The notes under the pieces are model-generated. The model made no database searches. It saw nothing but the letters and a program-made list of their open reading frames with translations, and was not told the DNA's origin. Positions 1 through 6,257 of a stretch of DNA of 6,257 bases are shown piece after piece. Origin of the DNA: an uncultured Porphyromonadaceae bacterium (GTDB lineage Bacteria; Bacteroidota; Bacteroidia; Bacteroidales; Muribaculaceae); assembly GCA_947175715.1 (NCBI GenBank), contig CAMWOD010000071.1, positions 1 through 6,257 of the forward strand. Direction: 5' to 3'. Both the position numbers and the translations under genes were made by a program. Positions within the stretch are counted from its first letter, which is position 1. Each line of letters starts with the position of its first letter.

Positions 1-44
1 GATTTAAACTACACAACTTTTATAAGGTTTATAACCAGTATACT
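1..44 (+). other. AT-rich leader in front of nadE
   Basis: These 44 bases precede the nadE start and are markedly AT-rich compared with the coding sequence. The hexamer TTATAA occurs twice (20-25 and 29-34), and GGTT/AACC (26-29 and 33-36) could pair as a 4-bp stem. There is no Shine-Dalgarno-like purine run just before the ATG, as is normal in Bacteroidota. A promoter could lie here or further upstream, but I could not match the Bacteroidota consensus (TTTG at -33, TAnnTTTG at -7) convincingly, so no promoter is called. Confidence 0.3.
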
Positions 45-1943
45 ATGACTGACAACAATATTCACGCAGGTTATTTTAGAGTTGCCGCCGTAAGCCCCAA
101 GCTCAAGGTGGCCGATTGCGACTATAACACCCTGCAAATTGTCACCGCCGCCAAGGAAGCTGCCGCTCAAGGCGCACGCCTTATTGTATTTCCCGAATTG
201 GCGTTGACGGCTTATACCTGCGGCGACCTGTTCCACAACACGACTCTGCTCGAGGCCGCTCAAAAAGCGTTTGAGCGTATCGTCAGCGCATCGCTGTCGA
301 TTCCTGCCGCCATGGTGATAGGTGTCCCCAAGGTGATTGACGGCACATTATATAATACTGCGTTCATCGTTGCCAACGGCGAAGTGGCCGGGCCATGGAC
401 CAAAACATACATACCCAACTACAACGAGTTTTACGAAAAGCGTTGGTGGCCCCAGGGCGACACCACCCCTTTGCTCGCTGAAATCGATGGTGTAAAAGTG
501 GGTGTGGAAATTTGCGAGGACCTGTGGGCTCCAATCCCCCCCTCATGCCGCGCATCATTGGCTGGCGCCGACATTGTGGTCAATCTGTCGGCATCCGACG
601 ATGTGATAGGCAAATATGATTACCTCACTTCACTTATCGCCAATCAATCGGCCCGAAACATCGGCGGCTACGTGTATGCCGGAGCGGGATGGGGTGAATC
701 GTCGACCGACCTGGTGTACGACGGCAAGTGCATCATCGCAGAAAATGGCAACATTCTCGCCGTCAACGACCGCTGGCAGTGGGATACACAGATGGTACTG
801 GCCGACATTGATATAATGGCCCTGCGACGCGACCGCATGCACATCACCACATTCAGCGACTGTGCACGCCGTGAAGTCGATCACCCCTACTCCGTGATCT
901 CACTCCCACTCCCCACAGAGCAGCCAATCGGCAAGATACTTCACCCCATAGCCCGCACACCGTTTGTACCCTCCACCGACGAGCATATTGACCAACGTTG
1001 CTCTGAAATCATCAACATACAGTGCTCGGGCTTGGCCAAGCGACTCACTGTGACCAATTGCAAGTCGCTCACTATAGGTATATCGGGTGGCCTTGACTCC
1101 ACATTGGCTCTTCTTGTGGCCGTATATACATTCGACAAACTGGCACTCGACCGGAAAGGCATCATCGGCGTGACAATGCCCGGATTTGGCACAACCGACC
1201 GCACCTACACAAATGCATTGACATTGATGCAATCACTCGGTATCACAATACGCGAAGTTCCGATTGCCGACGCTGTCAACCTTCACTTCCGCGACATAGG
1301 GCACGACCCATCGGTGCAAGATGTGACTTACGAGAACTCCCAGGCCCGTGAGCGCACTCAGATATTAATGGATATCGCCAACCAGACTGGCGGCATGGTG
1401 CTCGGCACCGGCGACCTCTCGGAGCTGGCTCTCGGATGGGCTACCTACAATGGCGACCACATGTCGATGTACGGTGTCAACGCCGGTGTGCCCAAGACAC
1501 TGGTCAGATACCTGGTGCGTTGGTTTGCCCACCACTGCGACGACTCGACCGAACGCCGCGCTCTTGAAGACATTATCGACACCCCGATTAGCCCCGAGCT
1601 TATCCCCGCCACATCCGATGGCAAAATAAAGCAGAAAACCGAGGACCTCGTGGGGCCATATCAACTGCACGACTTCTTCCTGTACTACACGCTGCGATAC
1701 GGCTTCTCACCCCGACGCATCTATACGCTTGCCTGCCAGGCATTCGAGGGTGAATATGACAATACCACTATCAAGCATTGGCTACGCATATTCTTCAGCC
1801 GCTTCTTCTCACAGCAGTTCAAGCGCTCATGTCTGCCCGACGGGCCCAAGGTAGGATGCGTGTGTCTATCGCCAAGAGGTGACTGGCGCATGCCATCTGA
1901 CGCATCGGCCGCGGCGTGGATGAATGAAATTGACAAACTATAA
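45..1943 (+). CDS. nadE: Glutamine-dependent NAD+ synthetase
   Basis: This cytoplasmic enzyme (EC 6.3.5.1 type) makes the last step of NAD+ synthesis: deamido-NAD+ is amidated using glutamine nitrogen and ATP. At 632 aa it has the length expected of the two-domain form. Residues ~11-280 are a nitrilase/CN-hydrolase glutaminase domain with the Glu-Lys-Cys triad visible as E51 (FPEL), K120 (WTKTY) and C157 (VEICEDLW). Residues ~320-630 are the synthetase domain, with the PP-loop ATP-pyrophosphatase motif SGGLDST at 347-353 and the conserved GTGDLSELALGW block at 454-465. The ATG at 45 fits because the nitrilase fold begins a few residues later (FRVAAVSP from residue 11). No catalytic residue is missing and there is no frameshift. 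It is the first visible gene of a closely spaced plus-strand cluster. The ammonia-only NadE lacks the N-terminal domain and is ruled out. Confidence 0.96.
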   Translation: MTDNNIHAGYFRVAAVSPKLKVADCDYNTLQIVTAAKEAAAQGARLIVFPELALTAYTCGDLFHNTTLLEAAQKAFERIVSASLSIPAAMVIGVPKVIDGTLYNTAFIVANGEVAGPWTKTYIPNYNEFYEKRWWPQGDTTPLLAEIDGVKVGVEICEDLWAPIPPSCRASLAGADIVVNLSASDDVIGKYDYLTSLIANQSARNIGGYVYAGAGWGESSTDLVYDGKCIIAENGNILAVNDRWQWDTQMVLADIDIMALRRDRMHITTFSDCARREVDHPYSVISLPLPTEQPIGKILHPIARTPFVPSTDEHIDQRCSEIINIQCSGLAKRLTVTNCKSLTIGISGGLDSTLALLVAVYTFDKLALDRKGIIGVTMPGFGTTDRTYTNALTLMQSLGITIREVPIADAVNLHFRDIGHDPSVQDVTYENSQARERTQILMDIANQTGGMVLGTGDLSELALGWATYNGDHMSMYGVNAGVPKTLVRYLVRWFAHHCDDSTERRALEDIIDTPISPELIPATSDGKIKQKTEDLVGPYQLHDFFLYYTLRYGFSPRRIYTLACQAFEGEYDNTTIKHWLRIFFSRFFSQQFKRSCLPDGPKVGCVCLSPRGDWRMPSDASAAAWMNEIDKL

Positions 1944-1956
1944 CTCCATTATAAAG

Positions 1957-4077
1957 ATGAAACCCATAGCACTCACCATAGCAATGGTCACAACACTCAC
2001 TTGCAACACCGAGGCAAAACAGCTACAATATCCCGACGCCCCCACATCGACGACAGTCGACGAATATTTCGGCACCAAGGTTGCCGATCCCTACCGTCCG
2101 TTGGAAAACGACACCGCAGCAGCCACCGCTGCATGGGTGGAGGCCGAAAACCGCCTCACAGCCGACTATCTGTCACAAATACCATACCGCAACGCCATAA
2201 AAGAGCGCCTGACTCAGCTCAACAATTACCGTAAAACAGGACTCCCCTCAAAGGAGAAAGATGGCCGTTACTATTATTACGAGAACGACGGCCTGCGCAA
2301 CCAATCGGTGCTTTACCGCAAAAATGCGTTGAACGACAGCGAAGCGGAAGTATTTCTCGACCCCAATACGCTCAGCGACGACGGCACAGTAGCGTTGCAA
2401 GCCGTGTCGATGAGCAACGATGGCCGATATGTGGCTTATATCATATCGCGCAGCGGTTCGGACTGGACCGAAATTTATGTAATGGATGTCGAAACCAAGC
2501 AACTCCTCCCCGACCATATCGAATGGACAAAGTTCACCGGCGCGGCATGGCATGGCGACGGTTTCTATTACAGCGCTTACGACCGCCCGGAGGCTGGAAA
2601 GGAATTTTCCAACGCCAACGAAAACCACCGCGTGTACTACCATCGCCTCGGCACTCAGCAATCAGAGGATAAGCTCGTGTACAGCGACCCCGAGCACCCA
2701 CTATATTTCCACTCGGTGTGGGTGCCCGAAGATGAGTCGATGATACTGCTCTACGGTAGCGGCAATGGTAAAGGTAACTCATTAAAAGCCAAGAGCCTCA
2801 AGGATGAAAACGCCGAGTGGGTGGTAATCGAGCCAACTCAGAACGACGAAGTTTCGCCGGTTGACGTAATCGACGGTGTGATATATATGACTACCGCTAA
2901 GGATGCTCCCCGCTACCGACTTGTCACTACCACCCTCGACAACCCCACTGAGTGGACTGAATTGATTCCCGAAGGAAAATCTGTGCTCACCGGTGCACAA
3001 TTTGCCGGCAAGAATCTCATAGTAAGCTACAACGAGGATGCTTCGACTCATTCTTATCTTTATGACAAGAATGGTAAGATGATCCACGAAATCAAATTCC
3101 CAACATTCGGCACCGCTGGCTTCTCAAGCGACAGCAAGCACGACGAGGTATTTTACAGCTTCAACTCATTCGTATACCCATCGTCAGCTTTCAGCTACGA
3201 CATGGCCACCAACGAGAGCACGCTGATACGCACTGCCGATGTAAATGGCTTCAACCCCGACGACTACGTTACCGAGCAAGTGTTCTACCCCTCGGCCGAC
3301 GGCACCAAGATACCGATGTACCTTACTTACAAGAAAGGGCTGAAACGCGACGGTCAAAATCCTGTGTACCTATACGGTTACGGCGGCTTCAACATCAATC
3401 TGAATCCGGGCTTCTCTGCTTCACGTATATTCTGGCTCGAAAATGGCGGTATCTATGCTCAGACCAACCTGCGTGGTGGTGGTGAATACGGCGAGGAGTG
3501 GCACGAAGCCGGAACGAAGCTCAACAAACTCAACGTATTTAACGACTTCATCGCTGCAGCAGAATATCTTATAGCCCAAGGGTACACCAATCCCGAGAAA
3601 ATAGCCATCGTGGGCGGGTCGAACGGAGGCCTCCTCGTTGGAGCTTCCACCAACATGCGCCCCGATCTATTCCGCGTAGCCATACCTCAGGTAGGTGTGA
3701 TGGATATGATGCGCTATCACCTCTTTACTATCGGTTGGAACTGGGCTCCCGACTACGGCACCAGCGCCGACTCTCCCGAGATGGCCCAATATCTGCTTGC
3801 CTACTCACCAATACACAATATTAAAAATGATGGCACCCCCTACCCTGCCATCCTCGTCACCACAGCCGACCACGACGACCGTGTAGTGCCCGCCCACTCA
3901 TTCAAATACGCAGCTACCCTGCAGGCAAGCGACACTGGCGACGCTCCCAAACTGATACGCATCGACTCTAAGGCCGGCCACGGCGGAGGTAAGCCCATAT
4001 CCAAGGTACTCGATGAGTATGCCGACATCTATGCCTTCATACTCTACAACATGGGGTTGGCACCAACCACCAAGTAA
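1957..4077 (+). CDS. Secreted prolyl oligopeptidase (peptidase family S9A)
   Basis: This is a serine peptidase expected to cleave short peptides after proline. From the ATG at 1957 it has 706 aa, close to the family norm. Residues 1-20 look like a Sec signal peptide (MKP, then a hydrophobic stretch, possible cut after TEA), so the enzyme probably acts in the periplasm. Residues ~24-70 match the start of the S9 N-terminal domain, the middle (~70-420) should be the beta-propeller, and the rest is the alpha/beta hydrolase. The triad aligns with porcine POP (S554/D641/H680): S555 in GGSNGG, D640 in DHDDRVVP, H675 in KAGHGGGK. R642, W596 and the oxyanion-type Y475 (YGYGGF) are also kept. An upstream in-frame ATG at 1924 would overlap nadE by 20 nt and add 11 residues (MKLTNYNSIIK). 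I prefer 1957 because it puts the signal peptide at the true N-terminus and lies 13 nt after the nadE stop. Cys16 is not in a canonical lipobox. Confidence 0.93.
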   Translation: MKPIALTIAMVTTLTCNTEAKQLQYPDAPTSTTVDEYFGTKVADPYRPLENDTAAATAAWVEAENRLTADYLSQIPYRNAIKERLTQLNNYRKTGLPSKEKDGRYYYYENDGLRNQSVLYRKNALNDSEAEVFLDPNTLSDDGTVALQAVSMSNDGRYVAYIISRSGSDWTEIYVMDVETKQLLPDHIEWTKFTGAAWHGDGFYYSAYDRPEAGKEFSNANENHRVYYHRLGTQQSEDKLVYSDPEHPLYFHSVWVPEDESMILLYGSGNGKGNSLKAKSLKDENAEWVVIEPTQNDEVSPVDVIDGVIYMTTAKDAPRYRLVTTTLDNPTEWTELIPEGKSVLTGAQFAGKNLIVSYNEDASTHSYLYDKNGKMIHEIKFPTFGTAGFSSDSKHDEVFYSFNSFVYPSSAFSYDMATNESTLIRTADVNGFNPDDYVTEQVFYPSADGTKIPMYLTYKKGLKRDGQNPVYLYGYGGFNINLNPGFSASRIFWLENGGIYAQTNLRGGGEYGEEWHEAGTKLNKLNVFNDFIAAAEYLIAQGYTNPEKIAIVGGSNGGLLVGASTNMRPDLFRVAIPQVGVMDMMRYHLFTIGWNWAPDYGTSADSPEMAQYLLAYSPIHNIKNDGTPYPAILVTTADHDDRVVPAHSFKYAATLQASDTGDAPKLIRIDSKAGHGGGKPISKVLDEYADIYAFILYNMGLAPTTK

Positions 4078-4080
4078 GTT

Positions 4081-4998
4081 ATGATCAGACTTGCGTCGAT
4101 AGTTCTATTCCTGGCGTTCATCCTCACCGGCTGTTTCACCGGTGTGGAGAGTACACCGAAAATCACCGACAAGGACATGCGCAGGCAGCGTGTCACCACC
4201 ACCGACGAGGAGCGGTTTCTGTCGCACATCGCTGCCGATCCGATGGGCGCATGGCGCAGCGGAAAACAGTGGTATGTCTCGGGGCCGAAGGTGAGGCTCA
4301 TGATGTCGACCAACGCGCCTGCCGACTATGAGATTGCCGTTGGCGACACTCTCACACTCGAGGGGGCAGCTCAAGCGCCGGGCATCACGGGCAATGCAGT
4401 AACCGTGCTCAATTTCACTGACTCACATGGTTACAGATACGACTATCGCATAGATCAGCCGGCTGACTCACTATCGAGCCGACGCCTCAGCATACCCTAC
4501 ACCATCGACCTCGATGTGGTGGCTCGTGTCGACTCGCTGATGCGGGGGAACACATACTATATTGTGTCGCGACTGTGGCTCGACCAGGAGGGGCAGCCCT
4601 ACACCGGGAAAAAATTCGTGCCCGTCCGTGTCACCTCTGTCACTGCTGGCAACGACATTTATCCACTGCGAGTCAACTTCATCGACCCCGACGGCAACAT
4701 ACGTGGCGCTTTCATGTCGGTAGGATCCGACCGCAGCTCTATGCGCAATTTCGACTCAATCTTCTCCTTTACCGACCCGGCTCTACGCTACAAGGGGATT
4801 ACTCCTCAGCACTGGACTATGATAATCAACGGCGAAATCACCGAAGACATGACGCGCGAGGAGTGCCGATTGTCGCTTGGTTCGCCAAAGTCAATCGACA
4901 CACTACCAGGCTATGGCGGCGTCACCGAACAGTGGATCTACGACGACGGTCGTTACCTAATATTTCAAGACGGACTGCTACGACAATATCGCAAATGA
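4081..4998 (+). CDS. Lipoprotein of unknown function with SmpA/OmlA/BamE-like C-terminus
   Basis: This 305-aa protein has a clear lipoprotein signal: M-I-R, a hydrophobic stretch, then the lipobox L15-T16-G17-C18, so it should be lipidated on C18. The residues after the Cys (FTGVES) lack the acidic/lysine-rich surface-export signal known from some Bacteroidota lipoproteins, which hints at a periplasm-facing anchor. I do not recognise the family of residues ~40-250, which alternate short beta-like segments and polar turns. The last ~50 residues (258-302) carry a pattern like SmpA/OmlA/BamE proteins: a T-R-E-E-C helix start, LGSP, then EQWIYDDGRYLIFQDGLL. BamE itself belongs to the outer-membrane beta-barrel assembly complex, but this domain occurs in many unrelated lipoproteins, so I do not call it BamE. 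Its ATG follows the peptidase stop by 3 nt, and its TGA overlaps the next start in ATGA, suggesting translational coupling on both sides. Confidence 0.85.
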   Translation: MIRLASIVLFLAFILTGCFTGVESTPKITDKDMRRQRVTTTDEERFLSHIAADPMGAWRSGKQWYVSGPKVRLMMSTNAPADYEIAVGDTLTLEGAAQAPGITGNAVTVLNFTDSHGYRYDYRIDQPADSLSSRRLSIPYTIDLDVVARVDSLMRGNTYYIVSRLWLDQEGQPYTGKKFVPVRVTSVTAGNDIYPLRVNFIDPDGNIRGAFMSVGSDRSSMRNFDSIFSFTDPALRYKGITPQHWTMIINGEITEDMTREECRLSLGSPKSIDTLPGYGGVTEQWIYDDGRYLIFQDGLLRQYRK

Positions 4999-5756
4999 AA
5001 ATCACATTTCTCGGCACAGGCACATCAACCGGCGTGCCACAAATACGCTGCAATTGCTCAACTTGCCGCTCACTCGACTCCCGCGACCACCGCTTACGCG
5101 CATCTGTGCTGTGTGAGGTCGACGACTGCTCACTTCTTATCGACTGTGGCCCAGACTTCCGTACACAGATGCTACGCATCGGCTCGCCACGGCTCGACGC
5201 CCTGCTCATCACTCACCAGCACTACGACCATGTGGGTGGTGTCGACGACCTGCGTCCTTACTGCACCCACGATGGATTTCCGATATATTGCCAGGAAAAT
5301 GTAGCCAGCGATCTGCGCGAGTGTGTGCCTTATTGCTTTGTCCAGAATCCATATCCCGGAGTACCACATTTCCAGTTGCACAATATCGAGGCTCAAAAAC
5401 CTTTCACAGTAAAAGGGGTGGAGATACTGCCGCTGCATGTCGACCATTACAAGCTGTCGATTTTGGGCTACCGCATAGGCGATACAGCATATATCACCGA
5501 CGCCAATCACCTCAGCGAGGCTACAATGCAACAGCTTAAAGGACTCGACACACTTGTGCTCAACGCCCTTCGCCACGAGCCTCACATGTCGCACTTCTCA
5601 CTCCCCGAGGCGCTCGAAGTAGTGGAACGTCTGCAGCCACGAGTCACTTATCTCACCCATCTATCGCACCAGATGGGGCGCTATCTCGACATCGAGCCCG
5701 CCCTCCCCGCCGGCGTTCACCTGGCCTACGACATGCTCACCATCTCTGCTCTGTAG
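4995..5756 (+). CDS. PhnP-like MBL-fold metallohydrolase (probable cyclic phosphodiesterase)
   Basis: This 253-aa metallo-beta-lactamase-fold protein begins MKITFLGTGTSTGVP, typical of the PhnP/phosphoribosyl 1,2-cyclic phosphodiesterase group. The dinuclear metal site is complete: H74, H76, D78 and H79 (THQHYDH), H151 (VDHYK), D169 (YITDAN) and H222 (LTHLSH). H200 (MSHFS) occupies the place of the PhnP active-site histidine. C19, C21, C24 and H225 also match the extra structural zinc site described for E. coli PhnP, which supports assignment to this subgroup over RNase Z or glyoxalase II. No C-P lyase genes are visible nearby, so a role in phosphonate breakdown is not supported, and the natural substrate (a cyclic phosphate or phosphodiester) is unknown. 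The start at 4995 is chosen because the fold begins right there and overlaps the previous TGA by 4 nt. The frame stays open upstream to 4575, but that part is a shadow of the lipoprotein gene. No signal peptide: cytoplasmic. Confidence 0.9.
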   Translation: MKITFLGTGTSTGVPQIRCNCSTCRSLDSRDHRLRASVLCEVDDCSLLIDCGPDFRTQMLRIGSPRLDALLITHQHYDHVGGVDDLRPYCTHDGFPIYCQENVASDLRECVPYCFVQNPYPGVPHFQLHNIEAQKPFTVKGVEILPLHVDHYKLSILGYRIGDTAYITDANHLSEATMQQLKGLDTLVLNALRHEPHMSHFSLPEALEVVERLQPRVTYLTHLSHQMGRYLDIEPALPAGVHLAYDMLTISAL

Positions 5757-5757
5757 G

Positions 5758-5806
5758 GGTTGATGAGGTTGAAAGGCTGAAAGGTTGGGAGGTTGTGAGG
5801 TTGTGG
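5758..5806 (+). repeat. Degenerate tandem octamer repeat (GGYTGNNN)
   Basis: Right after the stop of the MBL gene, six units beginning GGTTG or GGCTG follow one another. The first spans 9 nt (5758-5766) and the next five are exactly 8 nt each: 5767 GGTTGAAA, 5775 GGCTGAAA, 5783 GGTTGGGA, 5791 GGTTGTGA, 5799 GGTTGTGG. The plus strand is almost free of C, so this is a G-rich strand with regularly spaced GG pairs. The repeat is seen directly. Its function is unknown, and it carries no open frame of note. It could be a replication-slippage product or part of a dispersed intergenic repeat. Confidence 0.75.
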
Positions 5807-5814
5807 GACGTAAG

Positions 5815-5837
5815 GTAGGGACGCGATTATTCGCGTC
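5815..5837 (+). repeat. REP-like hairpin with GTAG lead
   Basis: A perfect 7-bp inverted repeat, GACGCGA (5820-5826) and TCGCGTC (5831-5837), encloses the loop TTAT. The tetranucleotide GTAG sits at 5815-5818, one base before the stem. GTAG/GGAG followed by a short palindrome is the known layout of REP elements mobilised by RAYT (TnpA-REP) Y1 transposases, so a REP-like origin is plausible but inferred from one copy. No T-run follows the stem on the plus strand, so it is not a standard intrinsic terminator, although a GC-rich hairpin at a convergent gene end can protect mRNA 3' ends. Confidence 0.5.
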
Positions 5838-5854
5838 AGCAGGAAATGGGGTGC

Positions 5855-5870
5855 GGAGTCGCAGCGCGAC
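5855..5870 (+). repeat. Second small GC-rich hairpin with GGAG lead
   Basis: GTCGC (5858-5862) and GCGAC (5866-5870) form a perfect 5-bp stem around the loop AGC. The tetranucleotide GGAG is at 5855-5858, its last G being the first base of the stem. Together with the hairpin at 5820-5837 this makes two palindromes 20 nt apart, resembling a paired REP arrangement. A 5-bp stem can arise by chance in GC-rich DNA, so this is weaker than the first. No T-run follows directly; the nearest (T6 at 5914-5919) is too far away to be part of it. Confidence 0.35.
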
Positions 5871-5917
5871 GAAGTCATTAGAAACTGGGCATCGAACCTA
5901 TCGGTCTGGGAAATTTT

Positions 5918-6257
5918 TTACTCTACTCGTTTACCCGACTTTTTAATAGTAAACTCTTCGCCATCTTTGCTGACCCTAGCATATCCAAGGAAAAAACCTA
6001 CATGTTTGACATCATCGTATATGAATGGAAGCACAACTTTACCCGAATGATCGATAAATCCGTAGCTCCCATCTTTTTGAACAGCAGCCCAGTCTTCACT
6101 GAAATTATAGGCATTGTCATATATGAAAGGAATGACAACGCTACCCGACTTATCAATAAAGCCAGATTTTCCATCTTTTTTAACAGCAGCCAATCCTTCG
6201 CTGAATCCAAATGTATCGTCATCGTCATAAATTAACGGAATCACAACAGTACCCGAC
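5918..6257 (-). CDS. WG-repeat protein, C-terminal part (5' end outside window)
   Basis: This minus-strand frame ends with TAA at 5918-5920 and stays open to the right edge, so about 112 C-terminal residues are visible and the true start lies beyond the window. A GTG at 6242-6244 lies inside a repeat (SGTVVIP) and is not a believable start. The protein consists of WG-type repeats with the pattern S-G-x-V-V-I-P-x-I-Y-D ... F-S-E-x-x-A-A-V-x-K-D-G-x-x-G-F-I-D. Two good units are followed by a third in which GFID has decayed to EFTIKK, then a short tail (SGKRVE). WG repeats are common in large, often exported bacterial proteins of unclear role and probably mediate binding; no enzymatic residue is visible and I assign no function. 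GC is about 39% over 6001-6240, well below the neighbouring operon, suggesting a different history or constraint. It is convergent with the MBL gene, ending 161 nt from its stop. Confidence 0.85.
   Translation of the reverse strand, partial: SGTVVIPLIYDDDDTFGFSEGLAAVKKDGKSGFIDKSGSVVIPFIYDNAYNFSEDWAAVQKDGSYGFIDHSGKVVLPFIYDDVKHVGFFLGYARVSKDGEEFTIKKSGKRVE
5939..6256 (-). repeat. WG repeat units within the coding sequence
   Basis: Three consecutive units run on the minus strand: 6149-6256 (36 codons), 6047-6148 (34 codons) and 5939-6046 (36 codons). The unit boundary is marked by ACCCGA on the plus strand at 5933, 6041, 6143 and 6251 (spacing 108, 102, 108), which encodes the Ser-Gly opening each unit. 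The first two units are also similar at the DNA level around the segments encoding KDG and GFID. The third is the most diverged. Further units probably continue to the right of the window. Confidence 0.8.

Noticed and set aside
20..36. Repeated TTATAA and GGTT/AACC inverted arms as promoter or operator before nadE
   Set aside because: The arms are only 4-6 bp in AT-rich DNA, and no Bacteroidota -33/-7 promoter pair could be placed convincingly.
1365..1670. Minus-strand open frame of 101 codons inside nadE
   Set aside because: It is antisense to the conserved NadE synthetase domain and has no family signature.
1957..2016. Peptidase as a lipoprotein through Cys16
   Set aside because: The residues before the Cys (T-L-T) do not fit a lipobox, while a normal signal peptidase I site (T-E-A) follows.
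2248..2661. Minus-strand open frame of 137 codons inside the peptidase gene
   Set aside because: It lies opposite the well-supported peptidase coding sequence, shows no recognisable motif, and is a typical shadow frame in GC-rich DNA.
4575..4994. In-frame upstream extension of the MBL gene (140 more codons)
   Set aside because: It reads through the lipoprotein gene in another frame, its translation is Arg/His-rich and low in structure, and the MBL fold starts precisely at the ATG at 4995.
5172..5594. Minus-strand open frame of 140 codons opposite the MBL gene
   Set aside because: The plus strand encodes a complete MBL protein with all metal ligands; the antisense translation has no motif.
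5820..5837. Hairpin as an intrinsic terminator of the operon
   Set aside because: The stem is good, but no T-run follows it on the plus strand and no T-run fits it on the minus strand, so termination is not supported.
5896..5919. Possible terminator: ACC/GGT pairing upstream of T6 at 5914-5919
   Set aside because: The pairing is only about 3 bp and it is 8 nt from the T-run, too weak to call.
1..6257. CRISPR array, tRNA, rRNA, insertion sequence or prophage genes
   Set aside because: I saw no spaced direct repeats of CRISPR type, no tRNA-like or rRNA-like sequence, and no transposase, integrase or phage protein in the translated frames.

Overview
The window looks like a chromosomal segment from the Bacteroidota, most likely order Bacteroidales, with a Muribaculaceae-like genome as my best guess. 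The reasons are the style of the NadE and prolyl oligopeptidase proteins, the absence of recognisable Shine-Dalgarno sequences in front of any start codon, and a coding GC content of roughly 55-60% in the lines I counted. The taxonomy is inferred from protein style and was not tested by a search.

Layout: positions 45-5756 hold four plus-strand genes packed head to tail. They are (1) nadE, glutamine-dependent NAD+ synthetase; (2) a secreted S9A-family prolyl oligopeptidase; (3) a lipoprotein of unknown function whose last ~50 residues resemble the SmpA/OmlA/BamE domain; (4) a PhnP-like metallo-beta-lactamase-fold phosphodiesterase. The junctions are 13 nt (or a 20-nt overlap if the upstream start is used), 3 nt, and a 4-nt ATGA overlap, so co-transcription and translational coupling are likely. 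The gene products do not form an obvious single pathway: two are predicted cytoplasmic (NadE, MBL), one periplasmic (peptidase) and one membrane-anchored (lipoprotein). This looks like an ordinary housekeeping operon.

Positions 5757-5917 are non-coding and separate the cluster from a convergent gene. This stretch is structured. It starts with a degenerate tandem array of GGYTGNNN octamers, followed by two small perfect hairpins, each preceded by a GTAG- or GGAG-type tetranucleotide, as in REP elements. I see no canonical intrinsic terminator.

The right end (5918-6257, minus strand) is the C-terminal part of a WG-repeat protein whose 5' end lies outside the window. It is clearly AT-richer (about 39% GC over 6001-6240) than the four-gene block. 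I did not find evidence for a novel defence, mobile or biosynthetic system. The most useful leads are the intergenic REP-like/tandem repeat structure, the orphan lipoprotein, and the PhnP-like enzyme outside any visible phosphonate context.
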